Assembly (NCBI GenBank): GCA_017886575.1
Contig: JAGHJP010000044.1
Location: 1 to 46,822 of the forward strand
Direction of reading: 5' to 3'
DNA length: 46,822 bases
Source of the DNA: Clostridia bacterium
Lineage (GTDB): Bacteria; Bacillota; Clostridia; Christensenellales; Borkfalkiaceae
The position numbers and the translations under genes were made by a program. Of this stretch, positions 1 through 7,130 are shown one piece after another; positions within the stretch are counted from its first letter, which is position 1, and every line of letters starts with the position of its first letter. Under the pieces are notes generated by a model. The model saw nothing but the letters and a program-made list of their open reading frames with translations, searched no databases and was not told where the DNA came from.

Positions 1-667
1 CGACGACGATCCCGCCCAAGATATACGGCCATTTGGCGCGCTTCGGCGGTTCGGCGGGCGCTTCGGGCGCGGGGCCGTCCGGAACGATCGGCTCATTGCA
101 GACGATCATTTTGTCGCCGTAGCCGACGCCTTTGATGTTATCCGCCTGCTTGCCCATGCAGTCATAGCGGAAGGTGTATTCGGTGTAATTTTCCACGCCA
201 CGCGCCGCATACGTCCACGCTTCGACGGTGCAGCCGTCATACGAATAACCGCGGCCGAGGAAGTAGTTCGCATACCGTTCGGCGGCAGCCTTTTCGGCAA
301 GCGCCTTGGCGGAAACGGCGTCGAAAGTCGTTTCGCCGATCGAAGGGGCGTAGAGATAGCGATCCGCGTTGGCGGCGGCAAACAGCTCGTCGTTGCAGGC
401 ATATACCGAAAAAGTGCGCAACTCTTCCAGACGCGTCGGTTTTCCGGGGTCGGCGTTTTCCTTGCTGCCGCTTATACGCACCGTAAAGTCCACTTTGCCG
501 AAAAGGACCGTTTTATCGCAGATCTTTTCAATGCAGGAAGTGTCCATTGCGGGCAACTGATCGTAAAAATATTTCAGTTCCTTCCTTGCAGGCAGGGTTT
601 TGTTTTTGGTGAAAGCATGTTTGAGCGTATTCACGACTTCCGTTTCGGTCAGGTTGCAAAAGGGCAT
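1..667 (-). CDS. Hypothetical protein with C-terminal membrane anchor (partial)
   Basis: Reading from an ATG at 667 with a GAGGAG ribosome binding site about 6 bases upstream, the frame stays open to the left edge of the window, so the C-terminus is missing. About 222 residues are visible. The protein begins MPFCNLTETEVVNTLKHAF and is soluble-looking and charged for about 200 residues, with repeated Tyr/Ala segments near residues 100-150. It then has a Pro/Ala-rich linker (PDGPAPEAPAEPPKRAK, near 197-213), followed directly by WPYILGGIVV, the start of a likely transmembrane helix. The order suggests a cytoplasmic domain tethered by a C-terminal helix. I do not recognise a family. It has its own promoter at 703-731 and lies 161 bases from the next minus-strand gene. 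Existence of the gene is well supported; function is unknown. Confidence 0.75.
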   Translation of the reverse strand, partial: MPFCNLTETEVVNTLKHAFTKNKTLPARKELKYFYDQLPAMDTSCIEKICDKTVLFGKVDFTVRISGSKENADPGKPTRLEELRTFSVYACNDELFAAANADRYLYAPSIGETTFDAVSAKALAEKAAAERYANYFLGRGYSYDGCTVEAWTYAARGVENYTEYTFRYDCMGKQADNIKGVGYGDKMIVCNEPIVPDGPAPEAPAEPPKRAKWPYILGGIVV

Positions 668-702
668 ATTTTCTCTCCTCGGTTATATTTTTTATTATAT
701 CA

Positions 703-731
703 ATATTACAACATAATCGGGCGGCTGTCAA
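703..731 (-). promoter_or_regulatory. Promoter of the partial gene at 1-667
   Basis: On the minus strand TTGACA (731-726), 17 bases, then TAATAT (708-703). A second TATAAT-like stretch lies slightly downstream. The expected start site gives a leader of about 30 bases containing the GAGGAG ribosome binding site. Confidence 0.65.
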
Positions 732-828
732 GTACTTTCCCGAAATTTTCCCGCATTTTTTGTCTGAAAAGTACAAGGGCGGCAAAAAAGGCGGGGCCGA
801 AGGCAACAAGCCGCGGTCCCGTCTTTTT

Positions 829-1134
829 TCAGCCTTTGAGCACGATGAACACGCCGCTGCCGTTCAGCTCGTATTCTCCCACGGCGTCGACTTCAAAACA
901 GTCGCCCGCCGCGAAGGGGGTCTCCCCCCGCTTCCATTTGAAAAATCCTTTCCCGTCCAAAACTTTCACGCGGTCGCAGCCCTCGGTGAACAGTTTGTAA
1001 CGGCGGGGGCTGGCGATGAGCACGGCGTTGCCGTTCACGCCGATGCGCGCCCCCTGCACGGTGTTTTCCCGCATCTCGAAACTGTCGCGCGGGGGAAAGG
1101 AAATGGTTTCTTCCGTCTTGGTTATCTTCATCAT
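829..1134 (-). CDS. Small conserved-looking protein of unknown function
   Basis: A 101-residue protein starting MMKITKTEETISF (ATG at 1134, or the adjacent ATG at 1131). It is rich in short beta-strand-like segments and glycines (ARIGVNGNAVLIASPRRYKL, GDCFEVDAVGEYELNGSG) and has no signal peptide or membrane helix. The pattern resembles a small cupin- or beta-barrel-like fold, but that is only an impression. There is no Shine-Dalgarno sequence before the ATG. Instead a promoter (TTGCTT at 1169-1164, TATACT at 1146-1141) puts the expected transcription start at or next to the A of the ATG, so the transcript may be leaderless. It follows rmuC on the same strand after 42 bases and could also be read from rmuC transcripts. 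Confidence 0.6.
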   Translation of the reverse strand: MMKITKTEETISFPPRDSFEMRENTVQGARIGVNGNAVLIASPRRYKLFTEGCDRVKVLDGKGFFKWKRGETPFAAGDCFEVDAVGEYELNGSGVFIVLKG

Positions 1135-1140
1135 GCCGAC

Positions 1141-1169
1141 AGTATACAATATTTTTCCGCAAAAAGCAA
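1141..1169 (-). promoter_or_regulatory. Promoter giving a possibly leaderless transcript
   Basis: Minus strand TTGCTT (1169-1164), 17-base spacer, TATACT (1146-1141). The ATG of the downstream gene begins seven bases past the -10 box, which is where transcription normally starts. Confidence 0.5.
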
Positions 1170-1176
1170 GCCTTTT

Positions 1177-2340
1177 TCACTCTCCGTCTCCGACGGCGGG
1201 ATAGCCGCCGAAGTCCGGCCCGTCCACGGCGTTCAGCTTGCGCGAAATGGTGCGCGTCTTTTTTGCCGCCGAGTCGATGGAGTCCTGCGCCTCCTGCAAT
1301 TTCCGCTGCGTCTTTTCGAGGATGTCCGAGAACTTGGAAAATTCGTATTTGAAGGTCGTCAGAAGCTGCCAAAGTTCCCCCGAACGCTTTTCGATGGCGG
1401 CGGTCTTGAATCCCGTCTGCACGGTGGAGAGCAGCGCTCCCAGGTTGGTGGGGCCGCACGCCATGATGCGCTTGCGGTATAAAAATTCCGAGAGGTTCGG
1501 CATTTTCAGCAGTTCGGCGTACAGCCCTTCGAGGGGCAGATACATCACGGCGAAATCGGTCGTCGCCGGGGGCAGGATATATTTTTCGGCGATGGATTCT
1601 GCCTGCAGCTTCACCGCCCGTTCGAGGTTTTTCAGCGCCCTGTCCTCCGCCGCCTTGTCGCACGCGTCCGAGGCGTCCAGAAGCCGCTGGTATTCCTCGA
1701 CGGGGAACTTGCTGTCGATGGGCAGCCAGACCAGCTCGTCGTCCTTGGAGGGGATCTTGACGGCGAAATCGACCATCGCGCCCGAGAGGGGGTTGAGCCG
1801 CACGCTCGAGGCGTACTGCTCGGGCGAGAGCATTTGGGAGAGCAGGGCGTCCAGCTGCGTTTCCCCCCAGGTGCCGCGTAGTTTCACGTTGGAGAACACC
1901 TTTTTGATGTCGCCCACGCTCGCCGCCAGCCCGCGCACTTCGCCGAGCCCCTTGTACACGGCTTCCAGCCGTTCGTTGATCAGCGAATAACTCTCGCCCA
2001 GTTTCCCCTCCAGCGTGGCGGAGAGCTTTTCGTCCACCGTGCGGCGGATGACTTCCAGGTTCTGCGCGTTGGTTTGGGACATGTACTTGATGTCGTCGCC
2101 GAGTTGTTTCTGAATGAGGTTCAGGCGGTACTCGGTGCGGTCGTTCAGTTCGCCCACGCGGCGGTTGGTGTAATCGGCGACGCTCCCCAGCTTGTCGATT
2201 TTTTCCCCGAGCGCGCGCAGTTCCTCCTGCGCCGCGCCTCCCTGCCCGTTCCCGTCCGTCCGCTTGCGGAAGAAGAGGACGGCGACGAGCAGCAGGCAGA
2301 CGGCCGTTACGATCAGGTCGATGATGAGTAAGGTTTCCAT
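1177..2340 (-). CDS. rmuC: DNA recombination protein RmuC
   Basis: A 387-residue RmuC family protein. An N-terminal membrane helix (LIIDLIVTAVCLLLVAVLFF, about residues 5-24) is followed by a long charged coiled-coil segment (about 35-150). The conserved RmuC core then contains SNVKLRGTWGETQLDALLSQML, the PIDSKFPVEEYQRLLDA block and the MYLPLEGLYAELL / IMACGPTNLGALL region. RmuC proteins carry a PD-(D/E)XK-like nuclease fold and in E. coli limit inversions at short inverted repeats. The biochemical activity is not settled. Length is typical of the Firmicutes type. The ATG at 2340 has a ribosome binding site-like AAAGGAG 13 bases upstream. It is divergent from the lipid kinase gene, and the two promoters share one -35 hexamer (see 2428-2479). 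Confidence 0.93.
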   Translation of the reverse strand: METLLIIDLIVTAVCLLLVAVLFFRKRTDGNGQGGAAQEELRALGEKIDKLGSVADYTNRRVGELNDRTEYRLNLIQKQLGDDIKYMSQTNAQNLEVIRRTVDEKLSATLEGKLGESYSLINERLEAVYKGLGEVRGLAASVGDIKKVFSNVKLRGTWGETQLDALLSQMLSPEQYASSVRLNPLSGAMVDFAVKIPSKDDELVWLPIDSKFPVEEYQRLLDASDACDKAAEDRALKNLERAVKLQAESIAEKYILPPATTDFAVMYLPLEGLYAELLKMPNLSEFLYRKRIMACGPTNLGALLSTVQTGFKTAAIEKRSGELWQLLTTFKYEFSKFSDILEKTQRKLQEAQDSIDSAAKKTRTISRKLNAVDGPDFGGYPAVGDGE

Positions 2341-2382
2341 TTTTTTCGATCACACTCCTTTTTTTAGAACAGTATACACCGG

Positions 2383-2408
2383 AAATGTGGCATACGTATG
2401 CCACATTT
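2383..2408. repeat. 26-bp perfect palindrome
   Basis: AAATGTGGCATAC followed immediately by its reverse complement. It lies in the rmuC leader, between the upstream rmuC promoter and the rmuC start. Another TATACT-like -10 (2376-2371, minus) lies just downstream of it. It could be an operator for a dimeric regulator or a 13-bp RNA hairpin; no T-tract follows at terminator spacing on the minus strand. Confidence 0.7.
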
Positions 2409-2427
2409 ATAAAATTTTTTCAAATAC

Positions 2428-2456
2428 AGTATAGCAAAAATAAAAATAAATTGCAA
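2428..2456 (-). promoter_or_regulatory. Promoter for rmuC
   Basis: Minus strand TTGCAA (2456-2451), 17 bases, TATACT (2433-2428). The TTGCAA hexamer is its own reverse complement and is also the -35 of the opposite promoter. Confidence 0.55.
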
Positions 2457-2479
2457 TCTGTTGAAAAATGTTGTATACT
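2451..2479 (+). promoter_or_regulatory. Promoter for the lipid kinase gene
   Basis: Plus strand TTGCAA (2451-2456), 17 bases, TATACT (2474-2479), giving a leader of about 23 bases before the ATG at 2509. It shares its -35 hexamer with the divergent rmuC promoter. Confidence 0.6.
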
Positions 2480-2508
2480 GAATGCGTTACATCACGAAGG
2501 AGAAGGGC

Positions 2509-3372
2509 ATGAAGCATCATATCATCTACAATCCCGCGGCGCAGGGCGGCGGCAGCCGCGCCGTGCTGGACAAAGTGTGCGCGCGGCTGAAAGAGGCGGG
2601 CAGGGAGTACGAAGTACATGAGACGATGTACCGCGGGCACGCCCGCGACATTGCCGCCGGTCTCCCCGCCGGTGAGGAAGAACTCATCGTCGTCGGCGGC
2701 GACGGCACCTTCCACGAGGTACTGAACGGGCTCGCCGCGCCCGAAAAGATGCGCATCGCCCTGATCCCCGCCGGCACGGGCAACGACTTCTGCGTGGCGG
2801 CGGACATCTCCTTCGATCCCGACGCCGCCATGGCGCCCGTCCTCCGCGGGGACGTAAAGCCGGTGGATTACATCGATTTTTCGGGCAAACGGTGCCTGAA
2901 CGCGGGCGGCATGGGCATGGACGTGGACGTTTTGGAGCGCTGCGCGCGGGGGAGCGCCAAGGGGCGGCTCAAATACCTGCGTAGCCTCATCGCCAGCCTG
3001 TTCGCCTTCCGTGGCTGCGACGTCCGCCTGTCGGTCAACGGCAAGGTATACAGCGAAAAGGCGCTCCTCGCCGCCGTGTGCAACGGCGACAGGATCGGTG
3101 GGGGCATCCGCATCTGCCCGCAGGCGAAAGTGGACGACGGCAAGCTGGAAGTGGTGCTCGTGCCGCAGTTGAAATTCTCGGGCATGGTACGCGCGTTTAT
3201 CGCGCTCATGCGCGGAAAGATATTGTCCTTCCCGCAGACGCTGCACTTCTATTGCGAGGAGGCGGAAATTTTCCCCGACCGCGCCCGCACCGTGCAGCTC
3301 GACGGGGAGCTGTACAAAGACTGCCGCGTTTTGGACGCAAAGGTCGTGCACGGTTTACAGATCTACAGATGA
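2509..3372 (+). CDS. Diacylglycerol kinase family lipid kinase
   Basis: A 287-residue lipid kinase of the DagK/YegS/BmrU family, which phosphorylates diacylglycerol or related lipids with ATP on the inner face of the membrane. The N-terminal catalytic domain shows the NPAAQGGG nucleotide-binding start, VVGGDGTFHEVLNGL (the GGDGT signature, about residues 62-76) and PAGTGNDFC (about 86-94). The C-terminal beta-rich domain carries the usual late block with VQLDGELY (the conserved DGE, near 265). The length fits the family. The ATG at 2509 was chosen because AAGGAG lies just upstream; a longer in-frame start lacks a ribosome binding site. It is followed after 69 bases by the phosphatase gene on the same strand. 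Substrate cannot be assigned: it may serve lipoteichoic acid diacylglycerol recycling or another lipid. Confidence 0.9.
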   Translation: MKHHIIYNPAAQGGGSRAVLDKVCARLKEAGREYEVHETMYRGHARDIAAGLPAGEEELIVVGGDGTFHEVLNGLAAPEKMRIALIPAGTGNDFCVAADISFDPDAAMAPVLRGDVKPVDYIDFSGKRCLNAGGMGMDVDVLERCARGSAKGRLKYLRSLIASLFAFRGCDVRLSVNGKVYSEKALLAAVCNGDRIGGGIRICPQAKVDDGKLEVVLVPQLKFSGMVRAFIALMRGKILSFPQTLHFYCEEAEIFPDRARTVQLDGELYKDCRVLDAKVVHGLQIYR

Positions 3373-3441
3373 TTTTTTCCGCAAAGCGGATCAACGGGTA
3401 AACTTTTTTCGCCCCGGCAAGGGCGCGAAGGAGCGGAAAAC

Positions 3442-4539
3442 ATGATTTTTTCTTCCCTCTACAAAAAAATACTCGACACGCTGCCGCAGGCGATCATCGT
3501 CTGCGGCAGGACGGGCAAAGTGCGCTTCACCAACGCCGCTTTCCGCCGTTATTTCCCCGCCGCCACCGAGCGGAGCTGTCGGCTCAAAGACGTCATCGGC
3601 TGCGCGGAAAAGGCTTCCGCCTGCGGCAAGGGCGCGTCGTGCGCCGCCTGCCGGCTGCGTCGGTTGTTCGAGAACGCCATAGCGGAAAACCGCGCGCGTT
3701 CGGACGACGTGGACGTTTCGCTGATGGAGAACGGGAAGAAACGGGACGTCTCCCTGCGCATGTTCGCCGTCGCGCTGGACAGGAAATATTGCTTGGGGCT
3801 GATCGAAAGCGTATACGAACACGAACTCGCCAAGGAACTGAACAACGCCCACGTCATACAGCAGCGCCTTTTGCCCGCGGGCAAAGAGGCGGGCGGGGTG
3901 CCGTATTCGTACATGTACATTCCCTGCCGCGAGATCGGGGGGGACCTGCCGGACGTATACGAACTGAAATTCGGCGACGTCAAAAACACGTTCGGCGTGC
4001 TGGCAGACGTGTCGGGTAAGGGCATTGCCGCGGGCATGCTGTCCTCCTTCGTGCGCGCGGGCTTCGACCGCGGCGAGCCTTCTCCCGCCCGCGCCATACG
4101 GCGCCTGAACGGGAAGTTCAAGGAACTGAACCTCGACGAAAAGTCGTACATCACCGTGGCGGCGGTGCGCATCGACCCCGTGGGGCGGAACATCCGTTAC
4201 TGCATCGCGGGGCACAACGCCCCTCTGCTCCTGCGCAGCGGGGACGGCGTCAGCGAGATCGAAATGGCGGCGCCGCCCGTTTCCAACTGGTTTTCCGATT
4301 ACGCCTACGAGGACAAGGAGATGGCGTACCGCTCGGGGGACATTCTCGTCCTTCTGACCGACGGCGTGACCGAAAGCCGCAATGAGGCGGGGGAATTTTT
4401 CGGTATCGACCGGGTGGAAAACATTCTTTTGCGCTCTTCCTCGGCGCAACGCTTCATCGAGGGATTACAGACCGAATTGAAGGCGTTTTGCGGCGGCACG
4501 TTCGACGACGACCTCACGGCGATCGCCTTCGATTTGTAA
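3442..4539 (+). CDS. PAS domain plus SpoIIE-type PP2C serine phosphatase
   Basis: A 365-residue signalling phosphatase. Residues about 8-125 form a PAS-like sensor (LDTLPQAIIVCGRTGKVRFTN start) containing four closely spaced cysteines (C54, C61, C67, C70, spacing x6, x5, x2). This resembles cluster-binding PAS domains seen in clostridial redox sensors. Residues about 130-365 are a SpoIIE-type PP2C domain with metal-binding motifs EIGGDLPDV, ADVSGKGIAAGML, AGHNAPLLL, LLTDGVTES and the final DDDLTAIAFD. The first motif reads GGDLPD where GGDFYD is usual, but the metal-binding aspartates remain. Such enzymes usually dephosphorylate anti-anti-sigma factors of STAS type; no partner is encoded nearby. 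A GGAG ribosome binding site precedes the ATG. Redox or iron-sulfur sensing is an inference. Confidence 0.85.
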   Translation: MIFSSLYKKILDTLPQAIIVCGRTGKVRFTNAAFRRYFPAATERSCRLKDVIGCAEKASACGKGASCAACRLRRLFENAIAENRARSDDVDVSLMENGKKRDVSLRMFAVALDRKYCLGLIESVYEHELAKELNNAHVIQQRLLPAGKEAGGVPYSYMYIPCREIGGDLPDVYELKFGDVKNTFGVLADVSGKGIAAGMLSSFVRAGFDRGEPSPARAIRRLNGKFKELNLDEKSYITVAAVRIDPVGRNIRYCIAGHNAPLLLRSGDGVSEIEMAAPPVSNWFSDYAYEDKEMAYRSGDILVLLTDGVTESRNEAGEFFGIDRVENILLRSSSAQRFIEGLQTELKAFCGGTFDDDLTAIAFDL

Positions 4540-4574
4540 ATGTGTCCGGACGGCATATTTTTTAGGAGGAAAAA

Positions 4575-4856
4575 ATGAAAAAGGTACTGCATCGGATATT
4601 GATGATTGCTGCCATCGTGATTGTGGTTGCGGTTTTTGGGTTGCTGATATATGCCGGCACCAACGGCGGCACCGAAAGCGGCAACGTCGGGCCGGGTGTA
4701 AGGTGGACAATGGTTATTCTTTCGTTTCTCGGCATGGCGTGCATACTGGGAAGTTCGCTCACGCGGGAAAAAGCGGAAGCGGGCGACGGAAAGCCTGCGA
4801 GGAACAAAAAAATACAGCAGCCCGTTATGAACGGGTGTTGTCAAAGGGAAGGCTGA
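4575..4856 (+). CDS. Small membrane protein, probably the N-terminal half of a frameshifted gene
   Basis: A 93-residue frame from an ATG with an excellent TAGGAGG ribosome binding site. It has two membrane helices (MIAAIVIVVAVFGLLIYAG, about residues 10-28, and WTMVILSFLGMACILGSS, about 44-61), then a charged tail. The tail runs into an A7 tract at 4806-4812, after which the frame soon stops at 4856. One base out of phase, an open frame continues to 5398 with protein-like composition. I read the two parts as one gene of two membrane helices plus a soluble domain, broken at the homopolymer by mutation, sequencing error or possibly ribosomal slippage. Read as it stands, the product is a small two-helix protein. 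No family recognised. Confidence 0.6.
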   Translation: MKKVLHRILMIAAIVIVVAVFGLLIYAGTNGGTESGNVGPGVRWTMVILSFLGMACILGSSLTREKAEAGDGKPARNKKIQQPVMNGCCQREG

Positions 4857-5398
4857 CAGAGTATATCGTCGATTGTTCTCCCAACGACAGCCGGGAAATA
4901 TTTTCCCGCATGCTGGAAGGAAAGGGGTTCTCTGCGCGGGAATGGCGGGACGGGTACATTTTCTTCCGTCCGGGAGAAAATATATACAACGAAAAAGAGC
5001 CGTCTGCGGAGGTTTTTTTCCTGCCTGCCGTGTCTGTGCGGAACAGTTTTGACGTCGGAACCGAACGGGCGGCATTGAAAAAATTGGATGCCGCCTTACA
5101 GAATTTTTTGTCGGCGGAAGGGTTGGGCGGCAAATACATCGATTGCACCGTCGTTTTCCGTCATGACGCACTGACGGCCGAAGAGATCAGATTTTATCAT
5201 ACGTTCGGCGGCGTCTGGTTTTCCGAAGAAAAAGGCGGCCGCGATGTGAGCAGTCGGGCGTATGGCTGTTGCGGGCTCGATCGGGGCCGCGGCAGGCTGT
5301 ACGGACCCGTCGAAGAAGTCACGGACGCTTCCGGTTCGCCTGCAGAGATGATGCTCCTTTTGACTTTGGAGGCGGAATGCGTTCCGTACAGAGGGTAA
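4703..5398 (+). CDS. Unknown soluble protein, probably the C-terminal half of the frameshifted gene
   Basis: The open frame begins at an ATG at 4703 inside the second membrane helix of the preceding gene. The first 35 or so residues look like an out-of-frame reading (MDNGYSFVSRHGVHTG). From the A7 tract onward (about 4811) the product looks genuine: it includes EYIVDCSPNDSREIFSRM, DGYIFFRPG, EVFFLPAVS and a Cys-Cys pair near the C-terminus, about 195 residues in all. The only internal ATG with sensible composition is at 4908, without a clear ribosome binding site. The simplest reading is a single gene 4575-5398 with a one-base shift at 4806-4812. No recognisable family; function unknown. A hairpin follows the stop codon. 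Confidence 0.5.
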   Translation: MDNGYSFVSRHGVHTGKFAHAGKSGSGRRKACEEQKNTAARYERVLSKGRLTEYIVDCSPNDSREIFSRMLEGKGFSAREWRDGYIFFRPGENIYNEKEPSAEVFFLPAVSVRNSFDVGTERAALKKLDAALQNFLSAEGLGGKYIDCTVVFRHDALTAEEIRFYHTFGGVWFSEEKGGRDVSSRAYGCCGLDRGRGRLYGPVEEVTDASGSPAEMMLLLTLEAECVPYRG

Positions 5399-5402
5399 TT
5401 CC

Positions 5403-5432
5403 CCGACGGATAAAACATCTTTTACCCGTCGG
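5403..5432 (+). repeat. Hairpin after the stop codon at 5398
   Basis: CCGACGG (5403-5409) pairs with CCGTCGG (5426-5432), and an inner TAAAA/TTTTA extends the stem. There is no T-tract afterwards, so it is more likely an mRNA 3' stem than a terminator by itself. Confidence 0.45.
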
Positions 5433-5519
5433 CATGGCTGCGTGTTGCGGCGCGTGCCAGGGAGAGAAATACGATAAATGATAAAGAAATTTACAAAGGA
5501 AGCGAGATGAAAGCACATC

Positions 5520-5550
5520 AAAAAAGGAAGGCCCTCCGCCTTCCTTTTTT
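5520..5550. terminator. Bidirectional intrinsic terminator
   Basis: A perfect 13-bp stem, AAAAAAGGAAGGC (5520-5532) and GCCTTCCTTTTTT (5538-5550), with a 5-base loop. The A and T ends supply a U-tract on both strands, so it serves the plus-strand gene ending at 5398 and citrate synthase ending at 5654. The 5399-5653 gap otherwise holds only the hairpin at 5403-5432. Confidence 0.85.
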
Positions 5551-5653
5551 GAATGTTTCAGGCTTACATTCTTACATTTTTTATAATAAGAATTGTTTAT
5601 AAGAAGAATACTCATGTGCGGCGAAGGGGAAGAAACGAGAGGAAAACAGGCGC

Positions 5654-7018
5654 TTATTTCCGTTCGGAGAGGGGTATGTAGTCCTGCCGTCCGCCGATGG
5701 CGACGTAGGCGGGGCGGATGATCTTGTCCATGTTGACAAGTTCCTCCATGCGGTGGGCGCTCCAGCCCACGACGCGCGCCATGGCGAAGATGGGGGTGAA
5801 CAGCTCTTCGGGAATGTTCAGCATGCTGTACACGAAACCCGAATAGAAGTCCACGTTGGCGCTCACGCCCTTATAGATATGCCGTTTTTCGGCGATGAGT
5901 TTTTTGGCGAGTCGCTCGACGGAAGTGTACAGGCGGTAGTCCTTGTTGCGACCTTTCTCCCTGGCAAGTTGCTCCACGAATCCCCGGAACACGTCCGCGC
6001 GGGGATCGGACAGAGAGTAAACGGCGTGACCCATGCCATAGATGAGCCCCGTTTTGTCGAAGGCCTGTTTGTCGAGGATCTTGGCGAGATATGCTTCCAA
6101 CTCCTCGTCGTCGTCGGTGTCTCTGACGTGCCGCCTGATGTCTCGCATCATCTGCACCACGCGGATGTTCGCGCCGCCGTGCTTGGGGCCCTTCAACGAG
6201 CAGAGCGCCGCCGCCATGACCGAATAGGTGTCCGAACCCGAGGAGGTGACAACACGCGCGGTGAAGGCGGAGTTGTTGCCGCCGCCGTGCTCCATGTGCA
6301 GGATGAGCGCGGCGTCCAGCACCCTTGCTTCCAGGGGGGAGTATTGCTTGTCGGGGCGCAGCATGCGCAGGATGTTTCCCGCCGTGGAGATGCTCTTGTC
6401 GGGGTTGTGTATGTACAGGCTTTCGCCCTTGCCGTAGTGGTCGTAGGCGTTATAGCCGTAGACGGCGAGCATGGGGAACACGGCGATGAGTTTCAGGCAC
6501 TGCCGGAGCACGTTCGGCAGGGAGAGATCGTTGGGGTTTTTGTCGTAATAGGAGAGGGTGAGCACGCTCTTGGTGAGGGAACTCATGATGTCCTCAGGCG
6601 GCGCCTTCATGATGACGTCGCGGGTGAAATTGACGGGCAGCACGCGGCTGTCGTTCAGGATCTGTTTGAACTCTTCGAGGTCGTGCGCGTTCGGCAGGAC
6701 GCCGAAGAGCAGAAGGTATGCCGTCTCTTCGAATCCGGGACGGTTGTCCTGCAGGAATCCCTGAATGAGTTTCTTGACGTCGATGCCGCGGTAATACAGC
6801 TCGCCGTTGCAGGGGGTCTTCACGCCGTCCACCATTTTGAATGCGTTGATCTCGGAGATGTGAGTCAGCCCCGCCACGACGCCGTTGCCGTTCTTGTCGC
6901 GCAACCCGCGTTTTACGTTGTACTTATCGTACAGCGCCAAATCGGTGTCGTCCTTTTTATGGAACAGTTCCGATTGTCTTTGGGTGTATTCCATGATTTC
7001 CTGATTGGTCATGTGCAT
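5654..7018 (-). CDS. gltA: Citrate synthase
   Basis: A 454-residue citrate synthase, which condenses acetyl-CoA and oxaloacetate into citrate, the entry to the oxidative branch toward 2-oxoglutarate and glutamate. The catalytic regions are visible: LHMEHGGGNNSAFTARVV (first His region, near 241), GMGHAVYSLSDPRADVF (second His, near 329) and NVDFYSGFVYSML (catalytic Asp, near 390). The Arg-containing KIIRPAYV segment is close to the end. The length matches the longer clostridial form. The ATG at 7018 sits 8 bases after AAGGAGG; an in-frame upstream start has no such site. It is the last gene before the terminator at 5520-5550. Confidence 0.95.
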   Translation of the reverse strand: MHMTNQEIMEYTQRQSELFHKKDDTDLALYDKYNVKRGLRDKNGNGVVAGLTHISEINAFKMVDGVKTPCNGELYYRGIDVKKLIQGFLQDNRPGFEETAYLLLFGVLPNAHDLEEFKQILNDSRVLPVNFTRDVIMKAPPEDIMSSLTKSVLTLSYYDKNPNDLSLPNVLRQCLKLIAVFPMLAVYGYNAYDHYGKGESLYIHNPDKSISTAGNILRMLRPDKQYSPLEARVLDAALILHMEHGGGNNSAFTARVVTSSGSDTYSVMAAALCSLKGPKHGGANIRVVQMMRDIRRHVRDTDDDEELEAYLAKILDKQAFDKTGLIYGMGHAVYSLSDPRADVFRGFVEQLAREKGRNKDYRLYTSVERLAKKLIAEKRHIYKGVSANVDFYSGFVYSMLNIPEELFTPIFAMARVVGWSAHRMEELVNMDKIIRPAYVAIGGRQDYIPLSERK

Positions 7019-7130
7019 GATGAAAGCCTCCTTATGTTTACGGTATTTTTTTGCGTTTTTTTGAATGGCGGAGAAGGGGAGGAAGGGAAAATTCGCCCCG
7101 TCCATGCCCGAAGATCGGCGGTATTTGCGT

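Noticed and set aside
760-1482. Long plus-strand frames across the small unknown gene and rmuC
   Set aside because: They are antisense shadows of GC-rich coding sequence; no ribosome binding site and improbable composition.
893-2404. 503-codon minus-strand frame overlapping rmuC
   Set aside because: Arg/Gly/Pro-rich out-of-frame reading of rmuC.
5507-5602. A 31-codon frame with a weak ribosome binding site reading through the terminator at 5520-5550
   Set aside because: It is composed mostly of the terminator stem and A/T-rich sequence, and the composition is not protein-like.
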